Source of the DNA: Angiostrongylus vasorum
Taxonomy: Eukaryota; Nematoda; Chromadorea; Rhabditida; Metastrongylidae
Direction of reading: 5' to 3'
Assembly: GCA_018806985.1 (NCBI GenBank)
Contig: JADANN010000372.1
Span: 434,001-498,000, forward strand
DNA length: 64,000 bases
Made by a program: the position numbers and the translations under genes. The notes beneath the pieces were generated by a model. The model did no database searches. It was not told where the DNA came from and was given only the letters and a program-made list of their open reading frames with translations. Below, piece after piece: positions 33,911 through 44,755 of this stretch. Numbering within the stretch: the stretch's first letter is position 1; each line of letters begins with the position of its first letter.

Positions 33911-34016
33911 GCTTGTCATCTTGTGCAATTCTGCCTTGACAGTGGCTTGCTCAGATCTGTATGTTGTTGGCTCATCTCCAGTAGCTTCGAATTCTAATAT
34001 TTACTTCTGGTTTCAG
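33911..34016 (+). CDS. Candidate exon, beta-propeller-like
   Basis: Acceptor GATTCTTTTAG, then one base and LVILCNSALTVACSDLYVVG, SSPVASNSNIYFWFQ, donor CAG|GTTATT (phase 0). Alternation of hydrophobic residues and the final IYFWF suggest a beta-propeller blade. It joins in phase to 34385-34486. Confidence 0.4.
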
Positions 34017-34384
34017 GTTATTTTTATTCAAGTCTATTCGAATGCCTTTTCCATTCGACTGTTATTCGAGTGTTCATAGACTATCGAATGTCGAATTGGT
34101 TTTTTTTCTTCAAAAATACTTATTTAGCCACCGATGCAGCTTTCCTTTCGTAGACATCTTTCCTTTACAAGAAAATCCTATTCGGCTAAAAGAGGCCGGC
34201 ATTTGAAAACACCTGGATAGCAATGTAATCGAACTTGCGAATATTCGCACGATTTTTCGAATGTTTAGGTTGAATATTATTTTAGTAACTATTTTTTTCT
34301 AGCAATATCATCGAAAAGATCATTCAGCAATCAATATATATATCTGCAGATTTTTCTTTTTATGGAAATCTTTGGCCGTTTCAG

Positions 34385-34486
34385 ACCGGTAAGCGTTTCC
34401 CGTTCGAGAATTCGTCAAAAGTCGAATTGACAACTAGACTTCAACGTAATGGTGAGCTTGTGGATCAAAAGATCATCCCCGTATTG
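34385..34486 (+). CDS. Candidate exon following 33911-34016
   Basis: Acceptor GGCCGTTTCAG, then TGKRFPFENSSKVELTTRLQ, RNGELVDQKIIPVL, donor TTG|GTGAGA (phase 0). Together with the previous exon this gives an open 69-residue stretch with two consensus introns. The next exon is unknown; a phase-0 acceptor at about 35944 would add VRIREVVDELV and a stop, which is speculative. Confidence 0.4.
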
Positions 34487-36151
34487 GTGAGAAATTGACT
34501 TTTCTAGTGGATTTTGAAGGTTCGACCTAGGAACACCATGCCTTGTGACCACTGATTTCCACAAATTTCGTGATGAATGAAGCGATACAGAGGTTGCTTC
34601 GGCTCAGAAGAGTCTTTCGATGTCTAATACATAGGAGATCGCCACATATATCAAATTGATAGAGAAAACTTGTTAAATATTGAAAAAAAGCGATTGCCTG
34701 CTCTTATTGGTCAGTTTCTGTCGCAACCAATAGGCTCGCTTCAAGACAGAAGGTGTGATTGGTTATCAGAAAAAAAGTCAATCACAACAGTTATTTTGTG
34801 ATTTTACAAAATACGTGTTGCAACTTTGTCAACGTTTTTTAAATGACTTCGAATTGCTTTCCTTCAAGAAAATGTTTAAAGGAGTGTTGGGTGCCTCAAG
34901 CATAATTCGTTCACGCTGTTTACAAATAAACAGCTTTTTTATGCTTAGGCATGAAATTATCCTCTTTAATATAATAAACCCCAACAAATTATACAAGTTT
35001 TAAGTAAATAAGCTTGAAAAAATCAGATTAGATCGGTCTTGTATTGCTTTGGAATGTTTAAGAAAGTCTATTTTTTCTTATAAAAAATCAATAGAAATAC
35101 ATAACACGGTAAAACAGAAGGTGAATAAACAAAATGGTTAGTAATCCAGGCTGGCAAAAAAGGAGACTCTAACTATCAGTGGTCTCGTCGCGAATGAACT
35201 CTACGATGTCCGGTGTTGTGTCGTTATCGAACTGCCTCCGTTATTGACAAATGATCAACGATTTTCATTCAATACTTCATCAAACCGTCTTTGTACTGAA
35301 GAGACTTACCGAACCTTGCCGAACACTGCTACCGTATCAATGGTTTCGCTGTGGATTACTGTAGTCACAGTGTCGTTGGGCGCACTAGGTTAGCTGGTAA
35401 GCTCTGCTTTACAACCACTATTGTAGCGTCCGTGAAAATTTGGATTACGGAGAAAAGCGATCTGTCGTAAAAATTCATTCTATTTATGAAATTACAGTAT
35501 CCCTACGAGTTTGTCGCATTCATTTTCGTCTGATCACTTTTCATAATTGCAGTATGCGTACGGTAATTTGTGAACTCTTATGGTCATTCCAAACGCTAAA
35601 TACGATTTGTAAAATTATTCGACATTGATTTTGAGATCACCACAGACACTTCGAGAATACGAAAATGCTGTAGGATGAAAGACTGATTTAGAATTTGTTC
35701 GCATATTCAAAGATTCGAAGGAACTCGGTTCGAATGATTCATTCATCCATCATTTATGATTCATTCATGAGTCACTTGGTTCTCTTGAGATCACTTCGCA
35801 TTTTGAGTCCCAGAAGAAAAACGAAAATAGTTCGTTTTATGTTTTTTACGTGATTGTGAATGAGATCCATAAATTATACCTACGAGATTTCCTATCGTTG
35901 AAGTGAACACTCAAGGTATTTTCTTTGATTGTTATTTCTGAAGGTACGTATTCGTGAAGTTGTAGACGAGTTGGTTTGATAAAGCTTTAAACATAACCGC
36001 AAGCATTGCACGGTCCAAAGCTCTACCTAAATTTGACCAATATTCTTTAATTTTAAGAAGAATTATCGAGCATATCGCAAAGATTTTGATGTGTGCTCCA
36101 TAGTCACTGAGTTTTTATATGACTAATCTTCACATGTTCTCCGGATCTCAG
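34487..36151. other. No confident gene
   Basis: Weak exon-like blocks (SVKIWITEKSDLS near 35430; VRIREVVDELV near 35945) are too short to call. No repeat family recognised. Confidence 0.35.
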
Positions 36152-39100
36152 CTCATTTTCCGTTCGATTTGTCGTCTCCATTTGCCACACACAAAAGGCT
36201 TCGGATTTGGCTGTTCCGTGTGGTCTTTGACTTCTTCATGAAAGTCGGTGAGTGCTGACCCATTCCAGTCTGGAATTCGTAGAACGCCGAGATAACATTC
36301 CTAGAGCATTTCGAGATCATCACTGCGGGCTGTCACCACTTTGCGTAAAAATTGGCGGTGATTGAATGGATATCTGGCCTTTACAATGACTCGCGGTGGC
36401 CTACCGATGTATCGAGCCAGTGCTGCTATCCTCCCAGACAAGTCTGGTACCAATTTGCCGACCCCGGAGGGATGGAAGGCTTGGTGGATCATGGGCACGG
36501 AGATCGATTCCACGTGTGTCTGTTGAAGGGCGTCTACGACCACTGCGCCACACGCGCCCAATAGCTTTGTGTATCGAAGGCATTTTTTGTCTGCTACCAA
36601 TTTGCCGAACCGAGTAAGATTGGAGCTGACACGTCGAACTAATCACTGTTTATTCCATGATTATTTGGACGCATGGAAAAAATAATACAGATTTTACGAC
36701 CATTGCAAATCACAAAAATTTTACCAAATTTCTATCCGGATCCATATTATCATTGTCTGAACAACTTCATCGATCGGTTCAACATCTTCATAACGATGCT
36801 CATAGGAAACAGCACAAAATGCATGGCATCATGAGATAATGTCCTCTTCAGAAGCTCTTGAGCTGGTACACTGAGCGTAAACGAGCAATGAAGAATGACC
36901 TTGGGAAGAAAGGTGTAATGTTCCAAGATGGGACTGCAAAGATGGGAAAAAGCATCCTTAGTGTTAGCCATAACTATAAGCGAATATGAACACGTTGAAT
37001 AGCAAACCGTCGACGAGTACTGGAACAAATGAAACTTCTACAGTGCCGATAGAAAAGGTTAACTGCAACTTCTACTTTGAGTTCACCGAAAAGAACGTCT
37101 TTCTGTCCACCCACTTGGTTTCTCGCCATCTGCACTGTTTTCCACATTGTTCCACCATCATTTCCTAATACTCCCTCATCGTTAGCGAACAACCTTAATC
37201 TTGAAAGTGATCTTTAATGTTTTAAAACGATTTTTTTGACCATCCAACCATAAGACCAACAATACTTTGAGAAGAGAAGCCCGATTAGGTGATATCGTAG
37301 TGCCGGAACCCTTCAATATAATTTTATAATTAAAAACAAGAGTAGATAGCATAACATTCCATATCTACTGCCATGTCAATGTTCTTGGATTATTCTTGTA
37401 CAAAGTCGATGGCAGAAAGTTTACTCGATTAACGTTTCGATGCCTTCGTCTTCTTCAGAGCCGAGTTGATCAGAGTCGATGATCCACAACAGCTTGTCGT
37501 TGTCCCTTCGAACCAAAAAAAAAGTGCCAGCCTTATCGTCCATCGTCCAATTTTTTTAAAAATACTGATCAATTACTAATGAAAAAAAGAGAACGCTTAA
37601 AATATACAGAGGCCACTTAAATGGATATTTGATAAAAAACCAGTAATTGGGTTAAAAGACTATCAAGTACACAAAGTCTGAGCTTTTAGCATGCAAAGTT
37701 TTATGTGCAGAAGTGCTTAAATGACAAGGGAAAATCAGAAAAAATTAAAAACGACTGAGCACTTAAAGCAAAGAACAGCAGTGGTACTGAGGCTGCAAAA
37801 GTCAAAAAAGAGAAAAAATACCAAGACTGAGTTGTTTACCTTTTAGTCCGGATTTTTCACTAGTCATAGTAGCGTAAAACTTCCTACGGCCTACATGTCA
37901 ATAACGTGATCGTTCAACCAATAAATTGTCGAACAACAAAGATGGTCTAGGAAGGAAGGTGATGGCTACTGCATATGGCTACCGATCCGATCAGAATTTA
38001 AGTCGTAACAACTTTCTTCGCCATCCTTCTAGCTGCTTTGATTAGCCCGTTGGAACTCCTACTGTACCCGTCTCGAACATGACGACAACGTCTCGATGTA
38101 TTTTGCCTTCTTTAAGGGTGTTTTTTTTGCTTATCTCATCTTGCTTAAAGCTTATAATGGAGTCCTATGATCTAGTCCGCAAATCTTTGTAAAGAGCTGA
38201 AAGCGCTCTAGCAAGGCTTTTTCGGGATTCCAAGGAAAATAAATCTCTAAAAAAGGAAAATCGCCTGAAAGCTATAGCATTCTTGACAACGAATCTGACC
38301 TCTGTCCGAAGTTCAGACAAAACTGTTGGTTTGGCTTGTCTTTTGCTTTGTTATAAAAGAAAAAAAGTGGGTAGAAACATTTCATTTCTCCAATCTCTCT
38401 ATTTGTAGCGAAAAAAACATGTAGAAAAGCTATTCGTTGTACTCACGGCGCACCCCGTGGTTACATTCATTTCAGTCTTTTCGAAAGAGTGATGGTGAGT
38501 ATTTGACTTTTCAGGTTTTCAATTTCGTTTCTTTTGTAAAATGTCATATCACTGAGCGACCGAACGACTCACTGGAGTTTTATAGCGATTGTTAACATTT
38601 TAAGAGCCAAAATATTAGCAATAGGTGGTAAATAGGGCCAGTGTAATGCAGTGGTGAACAGGTTCTTCAACAAGCATAGGTTTTGGTACAATGATTTTTT
38701 TTGAGATAATCAAGCCATCCACCTTGGGATCGGCAAACTGCTAACCAACTTTACTGGAAAGATAACGTCAATTTGATACACCGTTAGACTCTCACTGGCC
38801 TAATATGCATTCAATCCTACCAATGGAATCGGATGCATAGCCCATCTCTGTGAAACTGATCAAGACAGTAATAGAGTATGAGAATCTGGTGCTCATGCAT
38901 AAATCGTTAATACTCCTGTGATCCATTTCAATAAATTCTGCGACCACCATCATTTCTTTCATCATTCATAAACGTTGTCCATAAAGATGCTTGAATTCCT
39001 AAGCGTGCACGGGTCCGAGTGCTGCGACGTGAAGATCTCTCATCTTCCTTCCCTCCTCAGTGAAATATGGGAATTCTAGTGGAGCATGGTATTCCCAGGA

Positions 39101-39829
39101 AATCGAAATACTCTTGGCATGGCATTCGCAGATCTTCACCACAGGCACTAGGTGGCCGTTGCAGCAGTTGTTGTCGCCCTACTACCTTGATACTTTTGCT
39201 GGACGATGATGAATTGTGGTATTAGTTAATCTATTTGTTTAATAACGATATATGAAGACAAATGCGCTCATTGATTTCCAGACTAGTTGTCTATGGACAA
39301 TGTAACCTAACGCATACAAAAGCGCTGCAACCACAAAACTTCTGCAGCGCGGAATTTTGTGAAGGGAATCAGATTGAAAAAAATAATGAACTGATAAAAG
39401 AATGCAAGGGTAAAGTGTACGACGGTCCTTTAGTGGCATTCTATGTAATTGACACCATTCGTGGCATCATCGAAACTACTGAGTGCATATTTTACTTATC
39501 CGACTACTTCAAGGGGCTATCAATGTAAAAAATTCATTGAATTTTTTTCTCCATGAGTAGTCTGGTACCAATTTGTCGATCGCAGATGGATATAGGCTTT
39601 GTTTCTTTAGGGCATGGGATCGAACCAATGGCTTCGTGTATATTGACGTGCGCCTCTAAACCACGTTCTGTACACGACCAATTAAGTAGTGAGTGAAAAA
39701 TTGAAAAGAAATGAAGAGAATAAGAAGCTGTAGAGAACAGAGCTTGATTCAGTACGCAGCATTGGCAGCTGTGGTGAGGGATCGGTGCGATGCAACGATG
39801 CTAATTCCACTTGGACTCTTTTTTTCTAG
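36152..39829 (+). CDS. Weak chain of three candidate exons
   Basis: 36152-36247 (acceptor CGGATCTCAG; HFPFDLSSPFATHKRLRIWL, FRVVFDFFMKV; donor G|GTGAGT), 38409-38494 (acceptor TCTATTTGTAG; KKTCRKAIRCTHGAPRGYIH, FSLFERVM; donor ATG|GTGAGT) and 39741-39829 (SLIQYAALAAVVRDRCDATM, LIPLGLFFS; donor AG|GTAAGT). Phases 1 and 0 fit. The first block overlaps short repeat family F, and the acceptor of the third is poor, so the chain may be chance. Confidence 0.22.
36350..36559 (-). repeat. SINE family A copy
   Basis: 'tgattgaatggatatctggc' to head 'cactgcgccacacgcgccc'; nearly consensus, tail truncated. Confidence 0.85.
36560..37370. other. No gene seen
   Basis: Both strands have 70-90 codon frames but no splice or family support. 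Confidence 0.4.
37375..37520 (-). mobile_element. Penelope-like tail, family alpha, second copy
   Basis: Hammerhead-like block at 37431-37462 on the minus strand: CTGAAGA, GACG/AAGG/CATC, GAAA, CGTT. The neighbour 'gagtcgatgatcc' matches the copy at 3.1 kb. One stem pair is lost through a CG-to-CA change. Confidence 0.65.
37521..38408. other. No gene seen
   Basis: Nothing supported. Confidence 0.4.
38636..38845 (+). repeat. SINE family A copy (plus), divergent
   Basis: Head 'gccagtgtaatgcagtggtg', body 'aagccatccaccttgggatc', tail 'atatgcattcaatcctacca'. Confidence 0.6.
38846..39440. other. No gene seen
   Basis: Nothing supported. Confidence 0.4.
39445..39685 (-). repeat. SINE family A copy, divergent
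   Basis: 'attgacaccattcgtggcat', 'gtagtctggtaccaatttgt', 'catgggatcgaaccaatgg' (B box complement). Confidence 0.7.
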
Positions 39830-40132
39830 GTAAGTTTGGCCAAATCACAAATATACTCTTTAGCTTAGAATCAGAACTTTATAAGGATGTTAATCTTATC
39901 AAAAGTTCACTGTAAAATTTCTTGTGGTGACCTGAGTTTGCATAACCCGTGTACTCCGTCTACGGCGAGCCCGGTTCTCAAAGTTGAGTAACTACACTGC
40001 AATATAAACAATATTAGCACAGAAGTAACAAAATAGCGATATTAGCTGTGTACAACTCGGCGATCCTTACAATCGATAACGCTATCAGTGTGGAAAGACG
40101 ATGTAGAGAAATCGATCGATTTATTTTTTTAC

Positions 40133-41745
40133 AATCACGAGGTTGCTATGCAGCCTCTGTAGTACACGTTTAATTTCGCGCAAAAACAGATTCAAACCAA
40201 CAGTAGCTGAAGTTTGGGTATCAACTTCTTCAGAGCCTGGAAAGATATACTGGTACTTAATTTAATGGGCGAAATGGTTCGATAGCACAAACAGAGACGG
40301 AACTTTAAATCATACTCAAAGTATCAACAGCTTCTCAAAAAAGCCACCGTTTTTACATGCCTTGCACTAAGAAAGAGCCACTGATTAGAGTCACCGACTG
40401 ATGATACACCACCGCACATCAAAAGTCGACTCGAGGATACGGGGCTAGACCACAAATGGTCTATGGGCATTCTTCTCTACTATTCATTATTAGATCCTTA
40501 TCATTTATCCAAAAAGCCCCTGAGAATTGCTCACGTTGGTGTTCTAGAATCCTTGTGCCAGGATGGTGACTTTTGTGTCAAAATAGTCTACGCTGCATCC
40601 TAAGCGTCCCTAGTGGGGTCTTTTGCCTCGTTTTTCGTTTGCCATCTGGGAGTCTTTCTATGTGCACGTCTGCCCGTTTCGCCAATGTATACATCTTTGA
40701 AAGTATTACAAGAGATCAGGTATATCGGACATGAACTCACTGAACCTGAACTGAACACTATCACCGTCCCTGCCATAAAGGCGGATTACACAGTTCTGTG
40801 CTTCGCATAGACGGTCATGTACGCAGTTACGAACAAATTGACGACCAGAAGCATTGAGTGGTATTTCAATTATCGCTACCGATTCCTCTAACACCTTCCC
40901 TCCTTAAGCGTCGCTGTATAGCTACACTTCATTGCTAATAAAGGGCGAGATAAACGAAACTTTATTTCGGCCCAACCCTTCGTTTTTGAGACACTGTTCT
41001 TCTAACAAGCTTGTCTCGTGGGGTCTTTTTTTTCGTAGCCTTTGGAAATGGCTATTTGCGGAGCCATTCAGCGAGATTCCTCCTTTAGCCCACTATTTTT
41101 GCGCATAGAGGTAGACTGTTCGAAACATGTTCCTCACAAGCGCCATGTTTGTGGTGAAGGGTGGAATGAAAGGAAATGAACTAGGATTCTTTTTATTACT
41201 TGCTTTTCGCCACCACTTTGTCATGTAACTGCTATCTGAGAATTTAACTCAAAAAGAAAAAAAAACAAATGGAGGCCATTTTCTTTCGGCTTCTCTCTGG
41301 TCCTGGTTAAATTTAATGTACTCAGACTGCTCGTTCAATAATTCAAGGCATTTGCCCATCTCCTCCTGAGTACAGAAGATGGCAAAACAAACAACCATAT
41401 ATCTGCAGTAAAATATTGGCTGGTGACCGAGAATGAGGGTTCTGTTCTGGACATAAACACAATGGCAATGGTTGGTGCCAGCCGCTGCTCCATTGCCAGC
41501 CCTCTCATTTGCGCGTAATTAATCCCAGACCTTCTCAAAATCGAGCAGTTTAGGCATTCTTTTTAAGAGAGCCATAAGCTCCTGAATAGAGAAGCCATAC
41601 ATATTTATTCCTCCTTCATGATGAACAAGGAGTTTGAAGGTGGCTTTCAACGAGGAGTCATTTCATACGATAGTGTATAGCGCGATAATGTCGCAGGACT
41701 CCATCACGTACGCGCTATTAAGAGACGCGTTACGTAGACGTTTAG
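40133..41745 (-). mobile_element. Penelope-like element, longest copy (RT + GIY-YIG + tail), family beta copy 3
   Basis: Minus strand, 41745 to 40133. Reverse transcriptase core with AYVMESCDIIALYTIV, then KATFKLLVHHEGGINMYGFS and QELMALLKRM, then motif B-like GLAMEQRLAPTIAIVFMS. After a frameshift comes the catalytic region FYCRYMVVCFAIFCTQEEMG, the linker, GIY-YIG sequence near 40900-40480, and an eroded tail with a degenerate hammerhead block at about 40201-40240. The YxDD aspartates are replaced by Val-Val at 41390-41395. Several frameshifts and stops: a dead copy. Confidence 0.85.
41335..41700 (-). pseudogene. Penelope-type reverse transcriptase remnant
   Basis: The order of conserved pieces (SCDIIALYT, HHEGGINMYGFSIQELM, GLAMEQRLAPT, CRYM..CF) matches Penelope-like reverse transcriptases, in which the last piece is CRYIDDCF. 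The copy is frame-shifted between GLAMEQ and CRYM and lacks both catalytic aspartates. Confidence 0.8.
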
Positions 41746-41811
41746 GAACATTTGTGTGTTGGTGAGCTGAGCTGGAGTATATTTGAGCAATTGAGTGAGT
41801 ATTAGGCTTAG

Positions 41812-42106
41812 AAACCATGTTTATCCATTGGCCCGTTTATACAACTGATAATCGGTCTAACGTTGATGAATGATGGATTCGTTGACGCAAGACCACCTGC
41901 TGATACTAACTTACGTGTTTTAGTAAGTATTTATAAGACGTCACATGTTGGTCTACCTATTTTAAGACTCAAAATAGCGGACGATTTTAGGCCTGCCACC
42001 CTTGCCACATTGACCCATTGATTGTTTAGCTTTCTTGACTTTTGTATTTTTCTTTCAGACGATGAGCGACTCAACTAAGATGTTCCTTCCTTATCTCAAC
42101 AACTAG
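41812..42106 (+). CDS. Two candidate terminal exons, unidentified
   Basis: 41812-41922: acceptor TAGGCTTAG, KPCLSIGPFIQLIIGLTLMN, DGFVDARPPADTNLRVL, donor TTA|GTAAGT. 42059-42106: very strong acceptor TTTTTCTTTCAG, TMSDSTKMFLPYLNN and TAG. Both phase 0, intron 136 bases. No homology recognised. If real, this is the 3' end of a + strand gene interrupted upstream by the Penelope-like insertion. Confidence 0.35.
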
Positions 42107-42650
42107 CTGTGTAACTAGGAACTTTTTTTCCTCATCATTAGTCGATAATCTAATTGTCTTTCAGTTCATTAATTCTCTTACTTCTTGAGAACCACATTAT
42201 TGTGCGGCTGCAACGTTAGAGATAAACCTTCTATCGCGATAGTGACTAAAAGTTTCGAGGATATCGTTCAAAAAACAAGCAGAATTTAATGTCAATTCGT
42301 TAAGGTCCTGCCGTTTGAAGAACTCTCTAGAGAAAGCAGATGGTGGTAGTGTCATCACTTCTTGATTCTCACCCCTAGTTGATCTTAAACTTCATGCAAG
42401 GTGCAGAAGATCCTAGGCAGGGTTGCTTTAGAAATGGGTTGTGATGGTGAAAAAACTAGGGCCCAGTTCTAATACTGAACGCGCTCTCTCAGTTATGGTT
42501 ATGCTCCTAAATACGGTGACTCTAGATTTTCTTGGTGCATTGTCAACCCTATTTTCACCCCTGTCATAAATGTAAATAGTTTATCTGTGGTTTCATGAAG
42601 CCCAGATATGCGAATTATTCAAGAGATTGTTGAACTTTCGCTGTAGGGTT
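42107..42650. other. No gene seen
   Basis: Nothing supported. Confidence 0.4.
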
Positions 42651-42654
42651 ATTT

Positions 42655-43235
42655 GGCATTAGACCACGAACATTTCGTTCTGCTTGATTCGTAGTGCAGC
42701 TCGAAGTAGTTCCATTTCGATGCCTCGTACTTGATGGCTATACTCGTTGATCGCATATCTCGTGAAGTCATTCCAAAACAGAAAAGATTTTGATATAAAG
42801 GTCACTATCCTCGTCCAGGATACCAAAACATCAACGAGCAAAATTCGTGAGACTTTATGGACAAATGCCAAGAATTGGAAGATGGATAGCAAGGTGGAGT
42901 GCCAAGTGATTACAAATGATCTACCCCCTTCTCTTAAGCTTAATTTTTTGATGTGAGCTGGTGCACTCAGCCATAGACGACTCGCAACACGTTGGATTTC
43001 TCAAGAAGCTGTTGATTCTGTGATTGCGATTCAAACCTTCATCTATTTGTCTGTGTTGTTGAAGCTTTTGGCCTAGTTGATTACGTATCAATGTACCCTT
43101 CCAGATTCTAAAGAAGGCGATACTGCCGAAACGTTAACTACTATTGTGTTGTACATGTTCTTGTGCGAAAGTAAACGTTTGCTGTATAACAACCTCGCGA
43201 TTGCTAAGAAAGGAAACGACGCATTTATAATCCAC
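42655..43235 (+). mobile_element. Penelope-like element fragment, family gamma
   Basis: Plus strand: end of the GIY-YIG nuclease (RKDFDIKVTILVQDTKTSTS, KIRETLWTNAKNWKMDSKVE), then a tail with a hammerhead-like block at 43103-43138 (CTAAAGA, GGCG/ATAC/TGCC, GAAA, CGTTAAC), 'caacctcgcgattgct' and the terminal 'gaggttaatagaaagccc'. It differs enough from beta to be a separate family. Confidence 0.75.
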
Positions 43236-43620
43236 TAACGAGGTTAATAGAAAGCCCATCCTGGAAACTATGGTACAGAGAGCAAGTAAGAAGGAATACT
43301 AAAACTATGAAAGTATCTTCAGGAATTGGTGAGCTTAAGTGCTGAAAGAAAAAAGGATGTAATATCATACATCGCTCTTTAAGAAGACATAATATTAGAG
43401 GGAATTTTCTGACAAATAGCGATCTCTATACATCTTCTGAAGTGGTGCAGTTAGTACCAGAGACAATAAAATTTATTATTGCTCGGGAAAAGGTTCTATA
43501 TTGGGCCGATTTTGTTGCACGTTCGTTACTGTATGCTGTGAAATCTTTGTCGGCCCATGGTCTTGCGTATTCCTCGTGATAAGCAAAAAATTATTGGCAG
43601 TGGCTATAACGAAATCTTAA
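43236..43620. other. No gene seen
   Basis: Nothing supported. Confidence 0.4.
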
Positions 43621-43624
43621 AAAG

Positions 43625-43884
43625 ATAAGGCTCTCGGCGTTGAACAATTCCTTTAGGGAATGCACCATGCATTCGACTTCACTAAGCATCGTTTGGAGGT
43701 GATTGAATGCATATCTGACCTTTACAATGACTTGCGGTGGCCAACTGGTGTATAAAACAGGTGTTTTTAACCATCTTAGACAGTTACGACGGAGGAATGG
43801 AAGGGTTAGTGAGGCCAGGTAGGTCGACCGAACTAAGCACTGTGTTTGTATTCATGGCACTCTAACCACTACGCTAAACGTACC
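43625..43884 (-). repeat. SINE family A copy
   Basis: 'aaggctctcggcgttgaaca' to head 'ctaaccactacgctaaacgt'. Confidence 0.8.
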
Positions 43885-43984
43885 CTGCAGCATACAGAAT
43901 AACGTAAAACTACGATAGGGATACCCTGCAGTGAAAATTCTAGTAGGCGTTAAATAAAAAAGTTAACTCTTTCTGCTTCTGTTT

Positions 43985-44420
43985 AGCAAACACAAGGTGT
44001 TATTTTATTTCTTTATTTACGTACAAGCTGACGTTTCGGCGGATTTCGCCTTCCTCAGAGCCTGGAAAGGTCAAGTTGACTGCAATCTACACGGTCAAGC
44101 GCCTCCATAACCAAACAGAGAAAATGCTGAACCAAAATTTCAATCACATTGAACACAGAGCCTTCGCACACTCACCGCTTTCTATGAGTCTTCCACTAAG
44201 TATTTCACGTGGAGACTAACTGCACTGAGTTCACATGGAATCGTAATGTACCCATCTCACCAGAATAACGGGCTTATATACTGCCCAATATCACGCGTGA
44301 TAATGACGCATTCCTCCCTGCTGATCATTTTTCGGATTCTTGGATTATTGGATTTTTCATTCTATTCTAAAGAATTATTCAATCAATGCCGAGGTTAATA
44401 GAAAGTCGGACGTGGGAGTT
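43985..44420 (-). mobile_element. Penelope-like element 3' tail, family beta copy 4, with inverted end
   Basis: Minus strand: last residues of the nuclease (ISREECVIITRDIGQYI), full tail, intact hammerhead-like block at 44027-44062 and 'aacaccttgtgtttgct'. At its 5' side (44350-44418) sits a reversed copy of the family's terminal segment (gccgaggttaatagaaagtc), giving an inverted arrangement. Confidence 0.8.
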
Positions 44421-44434
44421 ACTACAAGATGTAC

Positions 44435-44755
44435 CAAAAAAAAGTTAACATTGTGATTTCGACGGCAGCCTCAGCTTGACTAGGTTCAATGCCGAAAGGG
44501 GCTCCACAGATCAATCCCTGTTGACGGGTGACTACTGACGACACTAGTAGAAAGGAAAACTAGCTGAGAGAAAGGTGAAACGAGGGAAGAGCATGGTGTG
44601 GTGGTGAACGTGTTTAGCGCATTCGTTACCCACCGCAGACACCTGTCATCCGGAGTTTTGCAAATATCTCAGAATCATTGTGGTTGATTTCGCGTAATAT
44701 CCCGCGGTGAAAATTCTAGTATGCAGTAAATAAAAGTTAATAAAAAAAGTTAACA
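44435..44755 (+). repeat. Family C copy, full length, TTAA on both sides
   Basis: Starts at GTTAACATTGTGATTTCGAC and ends 'cagtaaataaaagttaa'; tRNA-like centre 'gcatggtgtggtggtgaacg'. Confidence 0.85.
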
